Shown here: one piece after another, positions 14,708 to 26,104 of the stretch
Numbering within the stretch: the stretch's first letter is position 1
How the letters are laid out: each line of letters opens with the position of its first letter
NCBI GenBank assembly: GCA_029216955.1
Contig: JANAVB010044018.1
Span: 3,071,359 to 3,135,358, forward strand
DNA length: 64,000 nt
Direction of reading: 5' to 3'
Origin: Iris pallida
Taxonomy: Eukaryota; Streptophyta; Magnoliopsida; Asparagales; Iridaceae
Made by a program: the position numbers and the translations under genes
Notes under the pieces: generated by a model
What the model saw: the letters and a program-made list of their open reading frames with translations, nothing else
The model's database searches: none
Told to the model about the DNA's origin: nothing

Positions 14708-16321
14708 TAATGACATAGGCAGTCACTTCTCTGGCCAGTGAAGAAGAGGTAGTAGAAAATATGGTCCGTTCGGAGTTTTCACTGTCGGCATCAAAGTCGT
14801 ACAAGGAAGATTCCTTTGACCGATTGTTTCTTGGTCGAAAGGAAGATTCCTTTGACCGATTGTTTCTCGGTCGAAAGGAAGATTCCTTTGACTGATTGTT
14901 TCTCGATCGGAAGGAAGATTCCTTTGACCGATTGTTTCTTGGCTTCTTGATCTGGTATGTTGGTAGACTCCTTTGCCGGAGTCACGGATCCGATCCAAGT
15001 ATTGTTGACTGGGGTTGCAGGATACATTGTATCTCAGACGCTTTTCATCCACAGTGCTTCGAAATGTCATGTTGACTGAAGCGTACAACAATTCATCTTC
15101 GTCCACTATCACAGGTTCATGAGTCTGAATGTAGTTTAAACGGTCGAAGATAGACCATTTAGCTGACTGGCAACAACATTTGATGACTAATTCGTGGTGA
15201 TGACTACAATGATGTTCTTGTTGTGGAACTACAGATGGACAACACGGCCTTGCGATCTTCCGTTTCTGTACAAGAAGTTCACGAAGATCGGTTACAATGA
15301 CAGGATAAGAAGAAGTCGAAGGTATATATTCTTTGAGGATATTGTGAACATGATTTTGGTTCTTGAGGTGCTCTGTACCCTGCGTATACAAGGAGGTACT
15401 GAGTTGATTGGCATAGGTAAGAGAATTCTTGACTTCAGAAGTCTTCCTCTGGCACAAGTTGGCTACTGGCGCAGACTGCAATTGACGCGCATTATGACTT
15501 GCTGAAGTTGATCCTGACTGGCGCTTATTAAGATAAGCGCGCAAGTTAGGTGCGCCACATGTGTGTCTATTTGAGACACCATCAGCTTTTCTTGTTTGGA
15601 TCTCGAGATGCACAGGGTTGGTAGATCTTGACTTGAATTCTTAGGAGTAGGCAGAATGCCTTTTTGCTCTGTACACCCCATTCCTATGCGCTTGGAGTGG
15701 CGCAACTTGGTAGCAGAAAGTTCATTTTGAACATAACTTACTTTCTTGCCAAAGATTTGATTGTCTTTGTCAAGCTGAGTAGAGTTTCTACCCAAAAGAT
15801 CTTCAGAACTGATTAGCGCAAGGGCACAATCAGGAGTGTTTTCCATCGAGTCAAGGACCGGGAAAGAATGAGAAAAGGCCAAAGGGCGCTTTCTTTTGTT
15901 CTGTGCCAGGGCAATAGTAGGTGTATTCCCAACAAAATTCAGACTTAGAGAAGAAGAGGGAGTAGCTAAAAACCATTTCTCCTTATTTTGTGCCAGGGCG
16001 GGAATAGGCGCAGGTTGCGCAGAACGAGAAAAGGCTAAAGGGCGCTTTCCTTTGTTATGTCTAGTGGCCTCACTAGATAGGTTCTCCTCAGAGTTCAGAA
16101 CTGGAGAAGAAGAGGGATTAGCAAAAAAAGTGTGTCACCTTGTTTTGTGCCAGAGAGGCAGTAGGTGCAGCTTGCGCATATGTAGTGATTGGTGCTATGG
16201 AGGACTTGGGAGTCCATACGGCACGTGTCTTGTTCTTTGTAGCCACAGTGCTGCGCCTAGCACCCCCAGTACTGATCAGGGCTTCGTAGGCTATTTGGTC
16301 AACTTGTACGTCCAAGGTCAT
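14708..16321 (-). pseudogene. Tat-like element ORF1/Gag N-terminal region (broken)
   Basis: 5' coding part of the minus-strand Tat-like element whose 3' part is at 1607-3809. An ATG at 16321 opens MTLDVQVDQIAYEALIS, about 65 bases inside the presumed primer-binding site. The frame then passes through a degenerate repeat (15886-16170), several stops, and an open stretch of nearly 300 codons (14723-15613) with CCCQSAKWSIFDRLNYIQT, resembling the linker before protease in Tat Gag. Four exact-period 36-bp repeats (14805-14948) encode ETIGQRNLPFDR-type units. Function beyond Gag-related is not recognised. Confidence 0.6.
14805..14948 (-). repeat. In-frame 36-bp tandem repeat, four units
   Basis: Units start at 14805, 14841, 14877 and 14913 with GGAAGATTCCTTTGACCGAT and few changes. 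The period is a multiple of three, so the array adds 12-residue units ending in QRNLP to the minus-strand frame. Confidence 0.9.
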
Positions 16322-16385
16322 CTACATCTTGTCGATTGACGCGGTATCATTTTGAGTTGTCAGTTTCTCGTCGGAGGAGAAAGTC

Positions 16386-16404
16386 GTCCCCAGCAGAGTC
16401 GCCA
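16386..16404 (-). promoter_or_regulatory. Primer-binding-site-like sequence of the minus Tat element
   Basis: Minus strand reads TGGCGACTCTGCTGGGGAC, starting with TGG and lying immediately next to an LTR-tail-like GTGTTTGCAAAAATCAAAA. TGGCGACTC...GGGGA sequences at this position are typical of Tat/Ogre-type elements as I recall them. Only about 20 bases of LTR remain to its right before the opposite-strand copy begins. Confidence 0.6.
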
Positions 16405-16425
16405 TTTTGATTTTTGCAAACACTT

Positions 16426-18146
16426 ATTGACCGACAAAGGGGAGATAATATGGATTCACCCCGATTTGATTGCTGACTTTGAACCAAAGATACCTGCTTC
16501 CCCTACAAAGTTAAGAAAATTGACCAAATACAAGTCGTGTCATATGACATCAATGGGTGATCATCTTCCACCTTTGGATGCTGCTTTCATCTCAGCGGCA
16601 GCTTCGCCTTCTTCCGCTGAAGCAGTGACACCAAAGTCAAAAATCAATTACCGGCCTACATTCCATCTATATAGTCAATAGTCCCAAGAACTAATGATAA
16701 AGATGGGCTATGATCTACAGAAAGCCCCTGGCTTAAATGATGGAAAAGGGTCTCCTGTACCCCTTTCCCTACGTCTTCAATATAATCCAGTCCCGTTTTG
16801 GACTAGGATTTTGGACAAATCCATCATGTCTTCAAAGGAAGTCTTCCGGAGGAAAGACTATGATGAAGAACTGTAACATGGTGTCCTTTGCACCAGTACC
16901 AGAAGAAGAAGCCATAATCGGTACCCGATCATGGAGGCTCTATCTTAGAGAATATCCAGATGGACAAGAGAATGCAGCCACTCCCTCTCCAGTATCTGAT
17001 GTTCCTTCAACATCTTCTCCACCTATCGTCAATGATCCTTCGACGTCATCGCCTCAAACGGAACTAGTTTCTCCTAAACCAATAGCGGCTGACAAAGGCA
17101 AACAACCAGTTCGCTTTGATAAAATATTAAAGAAAATTCCAACTCTTGCACTTGAAAAGCCATATAACTTTGATATATTGGCTCAACTAGCCAATACTCT
17201 GACAAGGTTATCGATTTTCCAACTCCTGCGTCTCTCAAAGGAAATCCGAGAGACGTTAAGTGAAGCTTTAATGCAAGCAGACGCTTGTCTGGCCCATCTT
17301 AAGAAACCATACTAGGAACCAATGGCATGTTCTCATTGCCATAGTATGATGGAACTGATCCCCAATATCACCTTCACTCAAGAGGATATGCTCCTGGAGG
17401 ACAATCGACACGACCGACCTCTCTACTATACGGGATATGTTGATACCATGAAGGTCGATCACATTCTAATCGACCCAGGATCTGCACTTAGAATTATGCC
17501 AAAGACTTTATTGGATGGGCTGAAGATCCCAGTCCATAATCTCTCTGCAACAATCATGACTATTCTTGGGTTCAATTCTAGGAGAAGCCAACCATTGAAA
17601 AAGATTCGCCTAAAAGTCCAAATAGGCAATCTTCGCACGAAGGTCACTTTCTATGTGATTGACAATCACGTCTTCTACAACGTCTTGTTGGGAAGACCGT
17701 GGTTGCATAAACATAATATCGTGCCATCAACTCTCCATCAATGCTTCAAGTATGTTGATGATAATGGAGAAGTCCGAAAGGAAGTGGCTGATCTTAACCC
17801 CTTTCAAGGCATCGAAGCATATTTTACAGACTCTAGAATGTATAAAGAGGAGTTCATAAAGGTTGTACTGGCCATGGACACCGAAGAAGAACGTCAAGAG
17901 AAAATAGAAGATGTCCTGGTTATTCTGGTCAAGGGACAGACTTCTCGTCCCTCGTCTTCTCAGACGCTAACCATCACTCTTTCTCCTTTCGTCAAGCATC
18001 CTCTTGCTGAAAAGACAAAGCATACGGAGCTCACCTCTTCTGAGCCTCTTGTTATCGACCTTCGTTGTAACAAACCTTCTCCTTCCCCTCCTTTGGTTAT
18101 CAATCTTAGCAAGCCATCGGCTAAGATCAAGAGCACTGTTGTAAAT
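16426..18146 (+). pseudogene. Tat-like Gag C-terminus and aspartic protease
   Basis: Plus-strand fragment of the same Tat-like family as 1607-3809. It starts mid-Gag (IIWIHPDLIADFEP), continues through a glycine-rich segment (KMGYDLQKAPGLNDGKG) and then a retropepsin: HILIDPGSALRIMPK with the catalytic Asp in DPGS, TILGFNSRRSQPL, YVIDNHVFYNVLLGRPWLH and IVPSTLHQCFKYV. There is a stop at 16679, a frame change near 16790 and a TAG near 17313. The protease part (17322-18146) is uninterrupted. No RT follows: the frame enters an LTR at 18147, so pol has been deleted or was never present. Confidence 0.85.
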
Positions 18147-19882
18147 TGTAGAAGCATAAAAAATCTCAGCTGAAGACATCCCTTCGCCAAAGCGCAGAAG
18201 ATGCAAAAGACTAGGGCTCAGTACTAAAGAGACAAAACAGAAGATATGAAGAGAAGTCCCTATACTGTCATGTCTACCACAGTCTAGTACAGACACATCA
18301 GGACTATACATAAGTGCTAATTCTGTTTTTCTATAAAGAATACAGTACAGACTCGACAGAAGCCTAGAAGGATCTACAAGGGATGCAGTCTTCATCGAAG
18401 CGCAGCCTTCCTTCTTCTCGATACACACGCTGGAGGATTGACCTCTACCGGAGCATGTTCTGATTTTCTTGTGGGCGCAGCCTCTCAGAAGCATATCAGT
18501 AACTCGGTACTTTGAAGAAGCCAGAGCCTTCAAGCCTAAGGAGTAGCTACCTGCCTGCGCCAACCTCAAAAACAAGATGGTAGTAGGCCCCCCTCCCCTT
18601 CTTTTATTTCAGAAGCCAGTGTCTTCACTCCAGAGGCGCAGCTACCTGCCTGCACCAATCTCAAACACGCAAGGGTGTCATACCCTTCCCTTCATAGCCA
18701 ACGCCTTTACTGTTCAGAGGCACAGCTACATACCTGCATCCGCATGAGGTACATGATGGTGATATACTCACACCATCTCCATTCCTACGGCACAGTCGTC
18801 TGCTCCGGATCAGAAGCTTAAGTCAATTCTCTATAAGAGACTTGGGAACTCCTATCGCAACCAATGCAAGTCAACCTGTCGCTCCAAAAGCACAGTAACC
18901 TCGTCAACCTGAAGCACAAGCCTACTTGTCGCCTACAGCACAATGACTTCGCCAGCCCAAAACACAGCTTCATAAGTTGCTCTATATGCACAGAAGTCTC
19001 GTCGTCATTCGAAGCCAAGTCCACTCGTCGCCTGAAGGCACAGAGGTTCCGTCATCTCCAGAAGCACGGTCTACTTGTCGCCCCAAAGGCATAATAGCAC
19101 TTACTCACCAGAGACGCAGGAAGCATGGGTCCACCCCAATTGGTTTATTTAAACCACCTCTTACAGAGAAGATTGGGATGAAATCATGATTGATATCTTA
19201 TCAGATTGATTTAAATCTTAGACGAGGATCAGTTAGACTCCAAATGTAGGATGAAATTACAAGATTTACTCGGCTGTATCCGAGTAATCAAATCGGCATG
19301 CGCCATGTGTCACCTTTTTTGGTTATGTTTATAACCACCAGAGATCTCGTTTGAGGGGAATCTCGATGTTCGCCACGTGTCAGTGCCGCATAATCCCGTA
19401 CCTACAATGACAGGAGATTCTTTTATATCTCAGGAACCCTAATGCACATCGTATATGTGCTCGGTTCTCTATAAATATAAGGAGTTCTTCTTCTACCAGA
19501 TAAAAAAAAGAGGAGGGGAATATTGACAATTGACAATCTTCAAAGGATCAACAATCTCTATCCACGAAGAGTCGACCACCCTCATCCACATATCAACCAA
19601 AGAACCAACCAACCATCTTTAAGAGATCTTCTCATGTAGACAGCCTCTTGATCGGTGACCCCAGAGTACCATCAAAGGCACCAGAGAGCCATAGCAAGGT
19701 TGATTCGTCGTCAGATCGTCAACGGAGTAAAGGAGCCTCTGCAGTGCTCGATCACAACCGTCACACTTTCCTAGAAACCTCTTCTCCCTGTACTTAGAAT
19801 ATCCTGTTTAGGACTTCCTTCTTTGTACACAGATATCTTATACGTTCAATAAAACAAAAAGTTTGTTCAACCTTTTGTTACA
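18147..19882 (+). repeat. Tat-like LTR with degenerate U3 repeats
   Basis: Begins TGTAGAAGCATAAAAAATC, whose first part matches the starts of the LTR at 23705 and the reversed piece ending at 24975. U3 (18180-19100) is filled with degenerate GCGCAG/CTGCCTGC and GTCGCC...AAGGCACAG units. Two G-box-like words (CCATGTGTCA, CCACGTGTCA) near 19307 and 19373 precede a TATA box CTCTATAAATATAAGG at 19468-19483. The proposed end is TTTGTTACA near 19882. No matching target duplication was found, so both ends are approximate. Confidence 0.65.
19468..19483 (+). promoter_or_regulatory. LTR TATA box
   Basis: CTCTATAAATATAAGG is a strong plant TATA element, downstream of G-box-like words and followed by a pyrimidine-rich start region and a long U5. 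Confidence 0.65.
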
Positions 19883-20126
19883 TCGAACATAAATGATGAT
19901 GTAATTATAAATAAAGTAGCATCTCCTTTACAGTATATTGATGTCAATTACTATACTCGATGTTATCTAGAAATCCTGGATTGCTTCGAACCTCTTACAT
20001 TAGGGGCATTTCAATCTCTTCAAGATGAAGTATTACTGGAATCATTACAAGATTCGTTCTTTCTGGTTCCCTCCCGGAAGAACAATGAACATCCTATTCT
20101 TTTCTGCAAAAGATTGAATCAAAAGA
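19883..20126 (+). other. Unassigned open stretch between LTR and antisense gene
   Basis: The plus strand has a stop-free frame of about 127 codons from roughly 19856 to 20240 (includes QYIDVNYYTRCYLEILDCFE and ESLQDSFFLVPSRKNNEHP) without an early ATG. It overlaps the 3' end of the antisense gene. I do not recognise it. Gag-like or chance are both possible. Confidence 0.3.
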
Positions 20127-23100
20127 CTACTTCCAAAAGCGATGCTGAAAATGACGGTAATGGGCGACTTCAACTACGTTATTATAGTCAACAATCGACG
20201 GTTCTGAAACCGCAATACCAGGAGTGTCTGCTGCAATAGCTGGAGTTGGAGTACTAGTAATTGGAGGTTCTAGAGAAGAAGATATATCAATACAAATTGC
20301 CATAGGATCAACATCAAGTAACTCTTGCTGAATAGAAAGAGTAAAGACATCATCTTGTGAAGAAGAAATGCCTCGAGGTAACATCGACAATCTTCCTTGG
20401 CTAGGAGATTGTTCTGGAGAAGAAGATGCGGGAGAAACTACAGTTTTCCTACCCCGAGCTTTCGTGGCTAATAGCTTCCTCTAAGTCGAATGCTTGAATA
20501 ACAGTTGAGGAGACATTACAACCGTCTCAGTGAGAACAGATGGCTGAGGCTGTATTTCTTCAGGTGCAGGTTGTTCTTTGCTTGTCTCTCTTCAGCCCCT
20601 ATACTCTTTCTTCTGAACGGAGATGGAGTTGATCCCCTGAGTGAAGTAGTTAAGCCGAGTGACAACCCATATTCTATTTGCCATATCTGAATAGAGTTGA
20701 TCCTTTTCCATCTTTTGTTTCTTCGCAACCCTCTTGGCAGGAGATTTCTCTTTACATTTCCTGAGAAGGCCGCTCAATGGATCCTGAACTTCATCAACAG
20801 GACCCCTATTCACAATTTCTAGAGGATCCTCGGCAGGGATATTCTCGTCAGCTTCAGTTAAGTTTATCGTAGTCGCGTCCCCATTGAATGCTTTTTGTGT
20901 TCCGATGAAGCTATCATTTAGCGAATAACCCTCAAAGAAGGTGTTGGCTGAAGTATAAAAATGCGTGTATGAACTCAATATACGTGGACCATTTTCAACA
21001 GTGGTAGAAGGCATAGTGAATAGAGCCCGAGTGCCTCTAGCATTATAGTATCTCTATCCATAGGCACTATCAATCAGGTTCCCAAAAGCTTTAAGACATG
21101 TCGTCGCATTCCCGACGTACAGTTGGTCATAACCAAATTGACGAGAAAAGTAACTTGGCTAATAAGGCTCCAGATATTAATTGTTTTCAAATCTATATAC
21201 CAGGTGTGAAGGCTTGATTGACTTCAACCAATTAAAGGCCTCAGGAAAGGGGCGAGAACCAACGGGCTCTAAATTTTTGATAGGGGTAGGAAAGTTTTCA
21301 TATCCAAGTGGAGGAGGGGTGCACAAAAAATTCCAGTCTAGTCCCCTATTTAGTGCCTTTCTGCAATCAAATATAGACATAACCTTCCATTTTGCCTTAA
21401 CAAATCTTTCGATAAAGTTGGCTGCCAACGCTCCTCCGACTCTATGGTCAGGATCCATCAATGAAGGGTGATACAATAACAACCAGCCAAACAGATATGT
21501 TTATGGCATCTCGGTACGAGGATATTCCTTCCGATTGTTGTGTTTTTCATCAAACCATTAGTAAAACTCCGAAGTCCTGTATTCAGCCGATTGGCCATCG
21601 CAGACAATATGTATATCTTGTAGCCAAATACCAAATGCACTGCTGCAAACAGCACACCGTGATAGATTTGATCAACGTCACTGGCACCTGGTATGACAAA
21701 TCGTCATAACAACAGAGAAAGGAAGCATGCTAAAGTTCTTATAGAGATAAATCAAGGCCACTCTGCCTTATGTAACTCTCTATAGGGGTATTGACAACAT
21801 AACCATTCAAATGTTTGGCTAACTCCATGTTAGTACGGCAAGTCTCCTCTATCAGCTGAGCAATAGCTTGAGCATAAAGCGGCTCAAAGAAGCGAGGCTT
21901 ACATTAATACTAATCTTGAAATTTAGGGTATTTGTTATGACCAAAGAAGAAGTATACTAACCATTTAGATAAATAGCAGGTAGCACCCCTCTTGTACAGG
22001 TGCATGCATGTTGCAAAGTGACACAATAATTCATCGAAAACTGCCACCATCCGAGGGTTCACTTTGGCCAAGGCCTCTAGTTCGTCCTTCGTTGGTATGT
22101 ACTCTTCATAAGGGTTATCTCTTATTGGCATACGGGAAATAAATTGCATTTCATGGAGAGCAAAGCCTAATTCTCCTTGAGGAGTGGCAAAGGTACCATC
22201 TTATTGTTGTACCTTTTTGCTAAAGCCAGAAATATGTTGGAGTTATTTTGGACTCCGCAAGAAGTAGTCAGAACGGCTTCGTAGAGTCCCAGTTCCTGTA
22301 ACCTCTCACGAAAGTTGTTTAAAGCCAACACGGAAAGACGATTCCAATGAACAATCTTCGGATGCATTAAGCCAGTTAGTCTCATGGTAACATTACGAGG
22401 ATATTCTCCCTCAGGCGCAGCATACATATTTGTAAAGATGGGTATGCTAACGGGTAGCATTACTGTAGTGTCATCAGACGGTATGCAACTTGGTCTCAGG
22501 CCCCTTAAGCGGGTGTTATACTGATCAGAATTATACAGAAAGATGTCTCTGTTGTGGTCCCCACGCCTGTGACATATTCTTCCAACTCTAACTTCTTGGG
22601 CAGGAGTCAGATCCCATAACATCTTTCATGGATAGCTGGCATGGGCATATCGAGATAGAGACAGATTCCTTATCATCTAGACAGGTATACTAATGTGTTT
22701 CCTCCTACGAAGGCTCCACGGTCTTTCATCGACTTGGGCTGAAAATCTGTAGTTATAGCTTCTCCAAAGAGGAATGTCGGTTTTTTATAAGGTCTTGTGT
22801 CCTCAAATAGAAAAGGAGTGCCATTTATCAGGCATAACAGAGTTTTATAGTCCTGATTCTCTAGCACAGTTCGCCTGGGAGTTGGCTCATCACCCGGAAG
22901 ACAGAAGCCAATTCCTTCGCGTAAGGGTCTTCCCTCAGATCAATTGCAAAAAAAATTCAGAGTTAAAATCTTAAAAAAGATTGTTTCTTAAAGAAATACT
23001 CTGCGCCAATCATGGATGGCGCAGGACATGAAAAAGCAATCCACAGTTGGCGCATGAAATCTGACAGTTCTCAAAACAGACGGCGCATCAGTAAGCGCAT

Positions 23101-23450
23101 GATATCAGATGGCGCATTATGTTCAAAATATGACAAATGGCGCAGGGCGTCATTATTTTGATTTTGAGCCAACACTCTGAAAGCGGTGGTGTAGGCCATC
23201 AGATGGCACAAAGCATTGACCAACACTCTGAAACTGGCGGTCAATGCTGGCTTTTGATCGTACTACACGCGGATGGCACGAGCGTTCTACGGTCTTCTTC
23301 TTTGTTCAGTTTCTCACCTTCAAGATTTAGGTTCGCCTCCCTGGCTCTCGCCAACGGTGTAATATGCTGAGGCACCCTTAGTGTGGGCACACGCAAAATG
23401 GCTTCGACCACTTTCTTTCCCTTCTCGACGGTGCTTCTCTTTGGGGTCAT
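20127..23450 (-). pseudogene. Antisense PMD-like gene carried by a Tat-like element
   Basis: Minus-strand protein remnant lying antisense between LTR sequence and the polypurine tract of the plus-strand element ending at 24526. It opens with ATG at 23450 (MTPKRSTVEKGKKVVEAI). The central part resembles the plant mobile domain: HPKIVHWNRLSVLALNNFRE, LQELGLYEAVLTTSCGVQ, then after a frame shift TFATPQGELGFALHE. Further on come CHLYKRGATCYLSKW-type, GALAANFIERFVKAKWKV and a basic KEKSPAKRVAKKQKMEK tail. Antisense ORFs at this position are known in Grande/RIRE2-type Tat elements. Multiple stops and shifts show it is dead here. The PMD assignment rests on spacing and pattern and needs a profile search. 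Confidence 0.6.
22944..23317 (-). other. Possible intron of the antisense gene (acceptor mutated)
   Basis: The donor context is GAAG|GTGAGAAAC (exon end at 23318). The best acceptor is a T-run followed by GCAA at 22945-22944 where GCAG would be expected. The interior has many stops and repeated GGCGCA words and is unlike coding sequence. Joining the two sides keeps phase: 133 bases from the ATG leave one base, completed by the two bases before GATCTGAGGGAAGAC. Inference only. Confidence 0.3.
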
Positions 23451-23543
23451 TTCAATCGATTGAAAGTTCAAAAATTGAAGAAGAGGAAGATCTCGGAAAG
23501 AAGAATATTTTAAGTAAAAAAAGTTTTCTCTCTCTTCTTAGAG

Positions 23544-23553
23544 CTATTTATAG
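23544..23553 (-). promoter_or_regulatory. TATA box of the antisense gene
   Basis: Minus strand CTATAAATAG, about 95 bases upstream of the ATG at 23450, followed by a purine-rich AGAAGAGAGAGAAAAC leader typical of plant 5' UTRs. It lies outside the LTR, so the gene would have a promoter separate from the LTR promoter. Confidence 0.6.
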
Positions 23554-23684
23554 CTAAAACTAGTCGTAAGAGTTACGCGATCTCCGCCCATAATTCGGGG
23601 TCGGTTATGATATTGTTGTGCGTCGACCATGCAAAGAAACGCTTCTTATTCAAAGTATTCCAAATTTTGAAACTTTTCCAATTT

Positions 23685-23704
23685 GAAAACTTTGAAGGGG
23701 GTCT
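23685..23704 (+). promoter_or_regulatory. Polypurine tract before a plus-strand 3' LTR
   Basis: AACTTTGAAGGGGGTCT sits directly before the LTR start TATAGAAGCC. A G-rich purine run next to the LTR is the plus-strand primer expected of a Tat-type element. Confidence 0.6.
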
Positions 23705-24526
23705 TATAGAAGCCTAAAAAGTATAATCATCATCATGCGCTACTCACAAAAGGTGTCAAGACTAAAGTTATCAAATGGTGCTGGTCAACAGATGGCGCCT
23801 GGCATCACATGGCGTTGGCATCATATGGCACTGGTTGACACGTGGCAGTCTTCTCGGAGAGGCCAAATGATTTTTATCATGACTGACTGCACGTCAATCA
23901 AGAAAATCTATTTCAAATCCCGAACGCACAGCGCTCGAGGAGATTGTGTCAGATTTGCCATAATAAGTGACAGCTGCCCCGTGCCATTCGAAGTTGGCAC
24001 GAGGTAATCAATGAATTAAGCAGATGGCACTAAAATAGTAGATGGCGCTGGCACAATTCAACAATTGGCGCTAATCAACCAAATTATCATCTAAAGGAGT
24101 TAGATGAAGTGGCGTACATATTACTAATCTCGAAGAACGTGCGCACAATACTATCCACGAGCATGCACATCTCTCTTCCAGAATGCCATGCATCCCATGT
24201 AATTAAGTTAATCGTTCACGCAAAGGGTGATGGCCCGCCAATGGTTGTCTGTGCCAATCAGAATAACTGGCTTATAGTTATTTCAGAACTCCATAAATAG
24301 AGTTCTAAATCACTTCCAAAGCATCACTAATGATCATAATCCCCTGAGCACTTGTTGCATCACTCTCCAAAGGCTTTTTTCTTCGACATCGCATCATCCA
24401 AAGGATAAAGTGATCGTCTTCTGATCAGATTCATATAGTTGTACTTCCCTAGAAATCAAATTGTACTATTGTACATTTCTCTTTTTTTCTTAGTTTGTAA
24501 AGAAACTTTTATTTTTGCAAACACAG
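23705..24526 (+). repeat. Tat-like 3' LTR
   Basis: Starts TATAGAAGCCTAAAAAG (a mutated TGTAGAAGC) and ends GCAAACACA. U3 carries dispersed TGGCGC/TGGCAC words. A CCAAT-type GCCAATCAG (24252) and CCATAAATAG (24291-24300) form a promoter. U5 ends in a T-rich stretch. Its first 440 bases are an inverted copy of 24534-24975. Confidence 0.7.
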
Positions 24527-24975
24527 TGTCACGTACACGTTCTTCGAGATTAGTGACATGCGCGCCACGTCATCTAACTGCTTCTGGATGATTTGATCGG
24601 ATATTGCCACTGTCGAATGGCACCGAGCGCTATTCGTTGTTTTAATGCACCATGTATAATTTATTGATTACCTCGTGCCAACTGCGAATGGCGCGAGGCA
24701 ACTGTCAGTCATTATGACAAATCTGACACAATCTCCTCGAGTGTTGCGTGTTCGGGATTTGAAACAGAGTTTTTTCGACTGACATGCTGTTAGTCATATT
24801 GAAAACTGTTTCAGCTTCTCGAGGAAGCTTGCCACATGTCAGTCAGTGCCATTTGAAGTCCAGCGCCAATTGATGTCACGTGCCATCTGCTGTCTGGCGC
24901 CTTTGACTATTTGAGTACTGGCGCCAATTATGAGTAGCGCATGATGATGTTCATACTTTTTTGAGCTTCTACAGG
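24527..24975 (-). repeat. Inverted Tat-like LTR fragment
   Basis: Minus strand begins TGTAGAAGCTCAAAAAAG at 24975 and follows the U3 of the LTR at 23705, including CATCATGCGCTACTCA and TCTCGAAGAACGTG. It joins the plus LTR at about 24527 and element G sequence at 24976. Confidence 0.8.
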
Positions 24976-25816
24976 CACCATGGACCAAGCGCATAAAGTT
25001 CTGATAACGTTATTGGCAAACCTGAGAGGGTAATCTTACCTGTATCTCCAGCAGAGCTTCCCGCTTACAAAAAAATGTAATAGTGGCCCTCACGATAAGA
25101 AAATATTCTCTCCACCTGATGCACATATCTAAGTTACATCCACGACCATGTACCTCTACTAACTGCCAAGTTTTTGAGCATGCCTTTATTAGTAGTTAGA
25201 CCTAACGCATGCGCATGGATGATCAGCCAACATGCAAGTACCTCTATATGCTACTCATAACTCCCACATATCTCGTGGCATAGTCGTGACAAAGTTTATG
25301 ATAATACACTAACAAACGATAGTACCTTAATTGTAGGTCAATATGCAAATTGAAAGACAAGAAGAAAGATATGACTAGCATTGGCATCATGTATAACTAA
25401 AAAGCAAGTAACTAAATCATGAGCAGTAACAAGGATGCAATTGGATAAACTGGAAGTAAAGAAACAATAAAGGTTCAATAACTAAACAATAAGGATGTAG
25501 ACTAAATATAATCAATAAATATGGCAAGGTAATTTTCCTGAGGTTGTGTGCAAAATGACAGTATCCAGTAGCTCGAACCGTCAGATTAGTGAATCAAAGA
25601 AAGCCAACTTTCGCATACGTCCTCGGATACTGAAACATACATCACCAATGTTCTTGGTATAAAATAATAATCTAAAAATGCCTACCCAAAAGTCTAATTC
25701 TAGAAACAGGAGAAAAATCGTAATTTCTGGTCAAAACAATGTCCGTCGTTGGACCTTCTTTGTACCAAAAACCGTGCCAGTATCTACGATGTCTTAAGTC
25801 ATCAAATCATATGTCT

Positions 25817-26104
25817 TCAAGTTCGGTTTGATGATACAAACCCAGTCGTATGCCCAAATTTGGATTCTGATGGGCCGTGCACAAATTTGTCCGTTGGATC
25901 GGGTCGCGGGCCCATTAAAGTAGCATTCCGGTCGACCTTCTCAGAATTGGACCAAACTTGGCTCACAGGACCAGAAAAATGACACGAGTCTAGTGGTGCT
26001 AGTTTTGTCTCGAGACGTCTAACGTGCACGAATTTATAGTCTAGTTTACAAAGAGGCCGATACGGGGTATCTCGACGGATATGCCTCGATTTCGTCGTGC
26101 ACAC
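25817..26104 (-). other. Open frame in the conserved LTR core
   Basis: A 95-codon open frame in LTR sense. Motifs IRRDT, YRPLCKL, ETKLAP, FSGPVSQVWS and GHTTGFVSSNR recur in the same frame at 17-349, in part at 13110-13298, and with one stop each in the copies near 5250-5600 and 55330-55640. No known domain is recognised. It may reflect nucleotide-level conservation rather than a protein. Confidence 0.35.

Noticed and set aside
18147..24526. 18147-19882 and 23705-24526 as the LTR pair of one non-autonomous element carrying only the antisense gene
   Set aside because: The two LTRs agree only in their first 15-20 bases and general layout, no PBS-like TGG follows 19882, and no target duplication was found.
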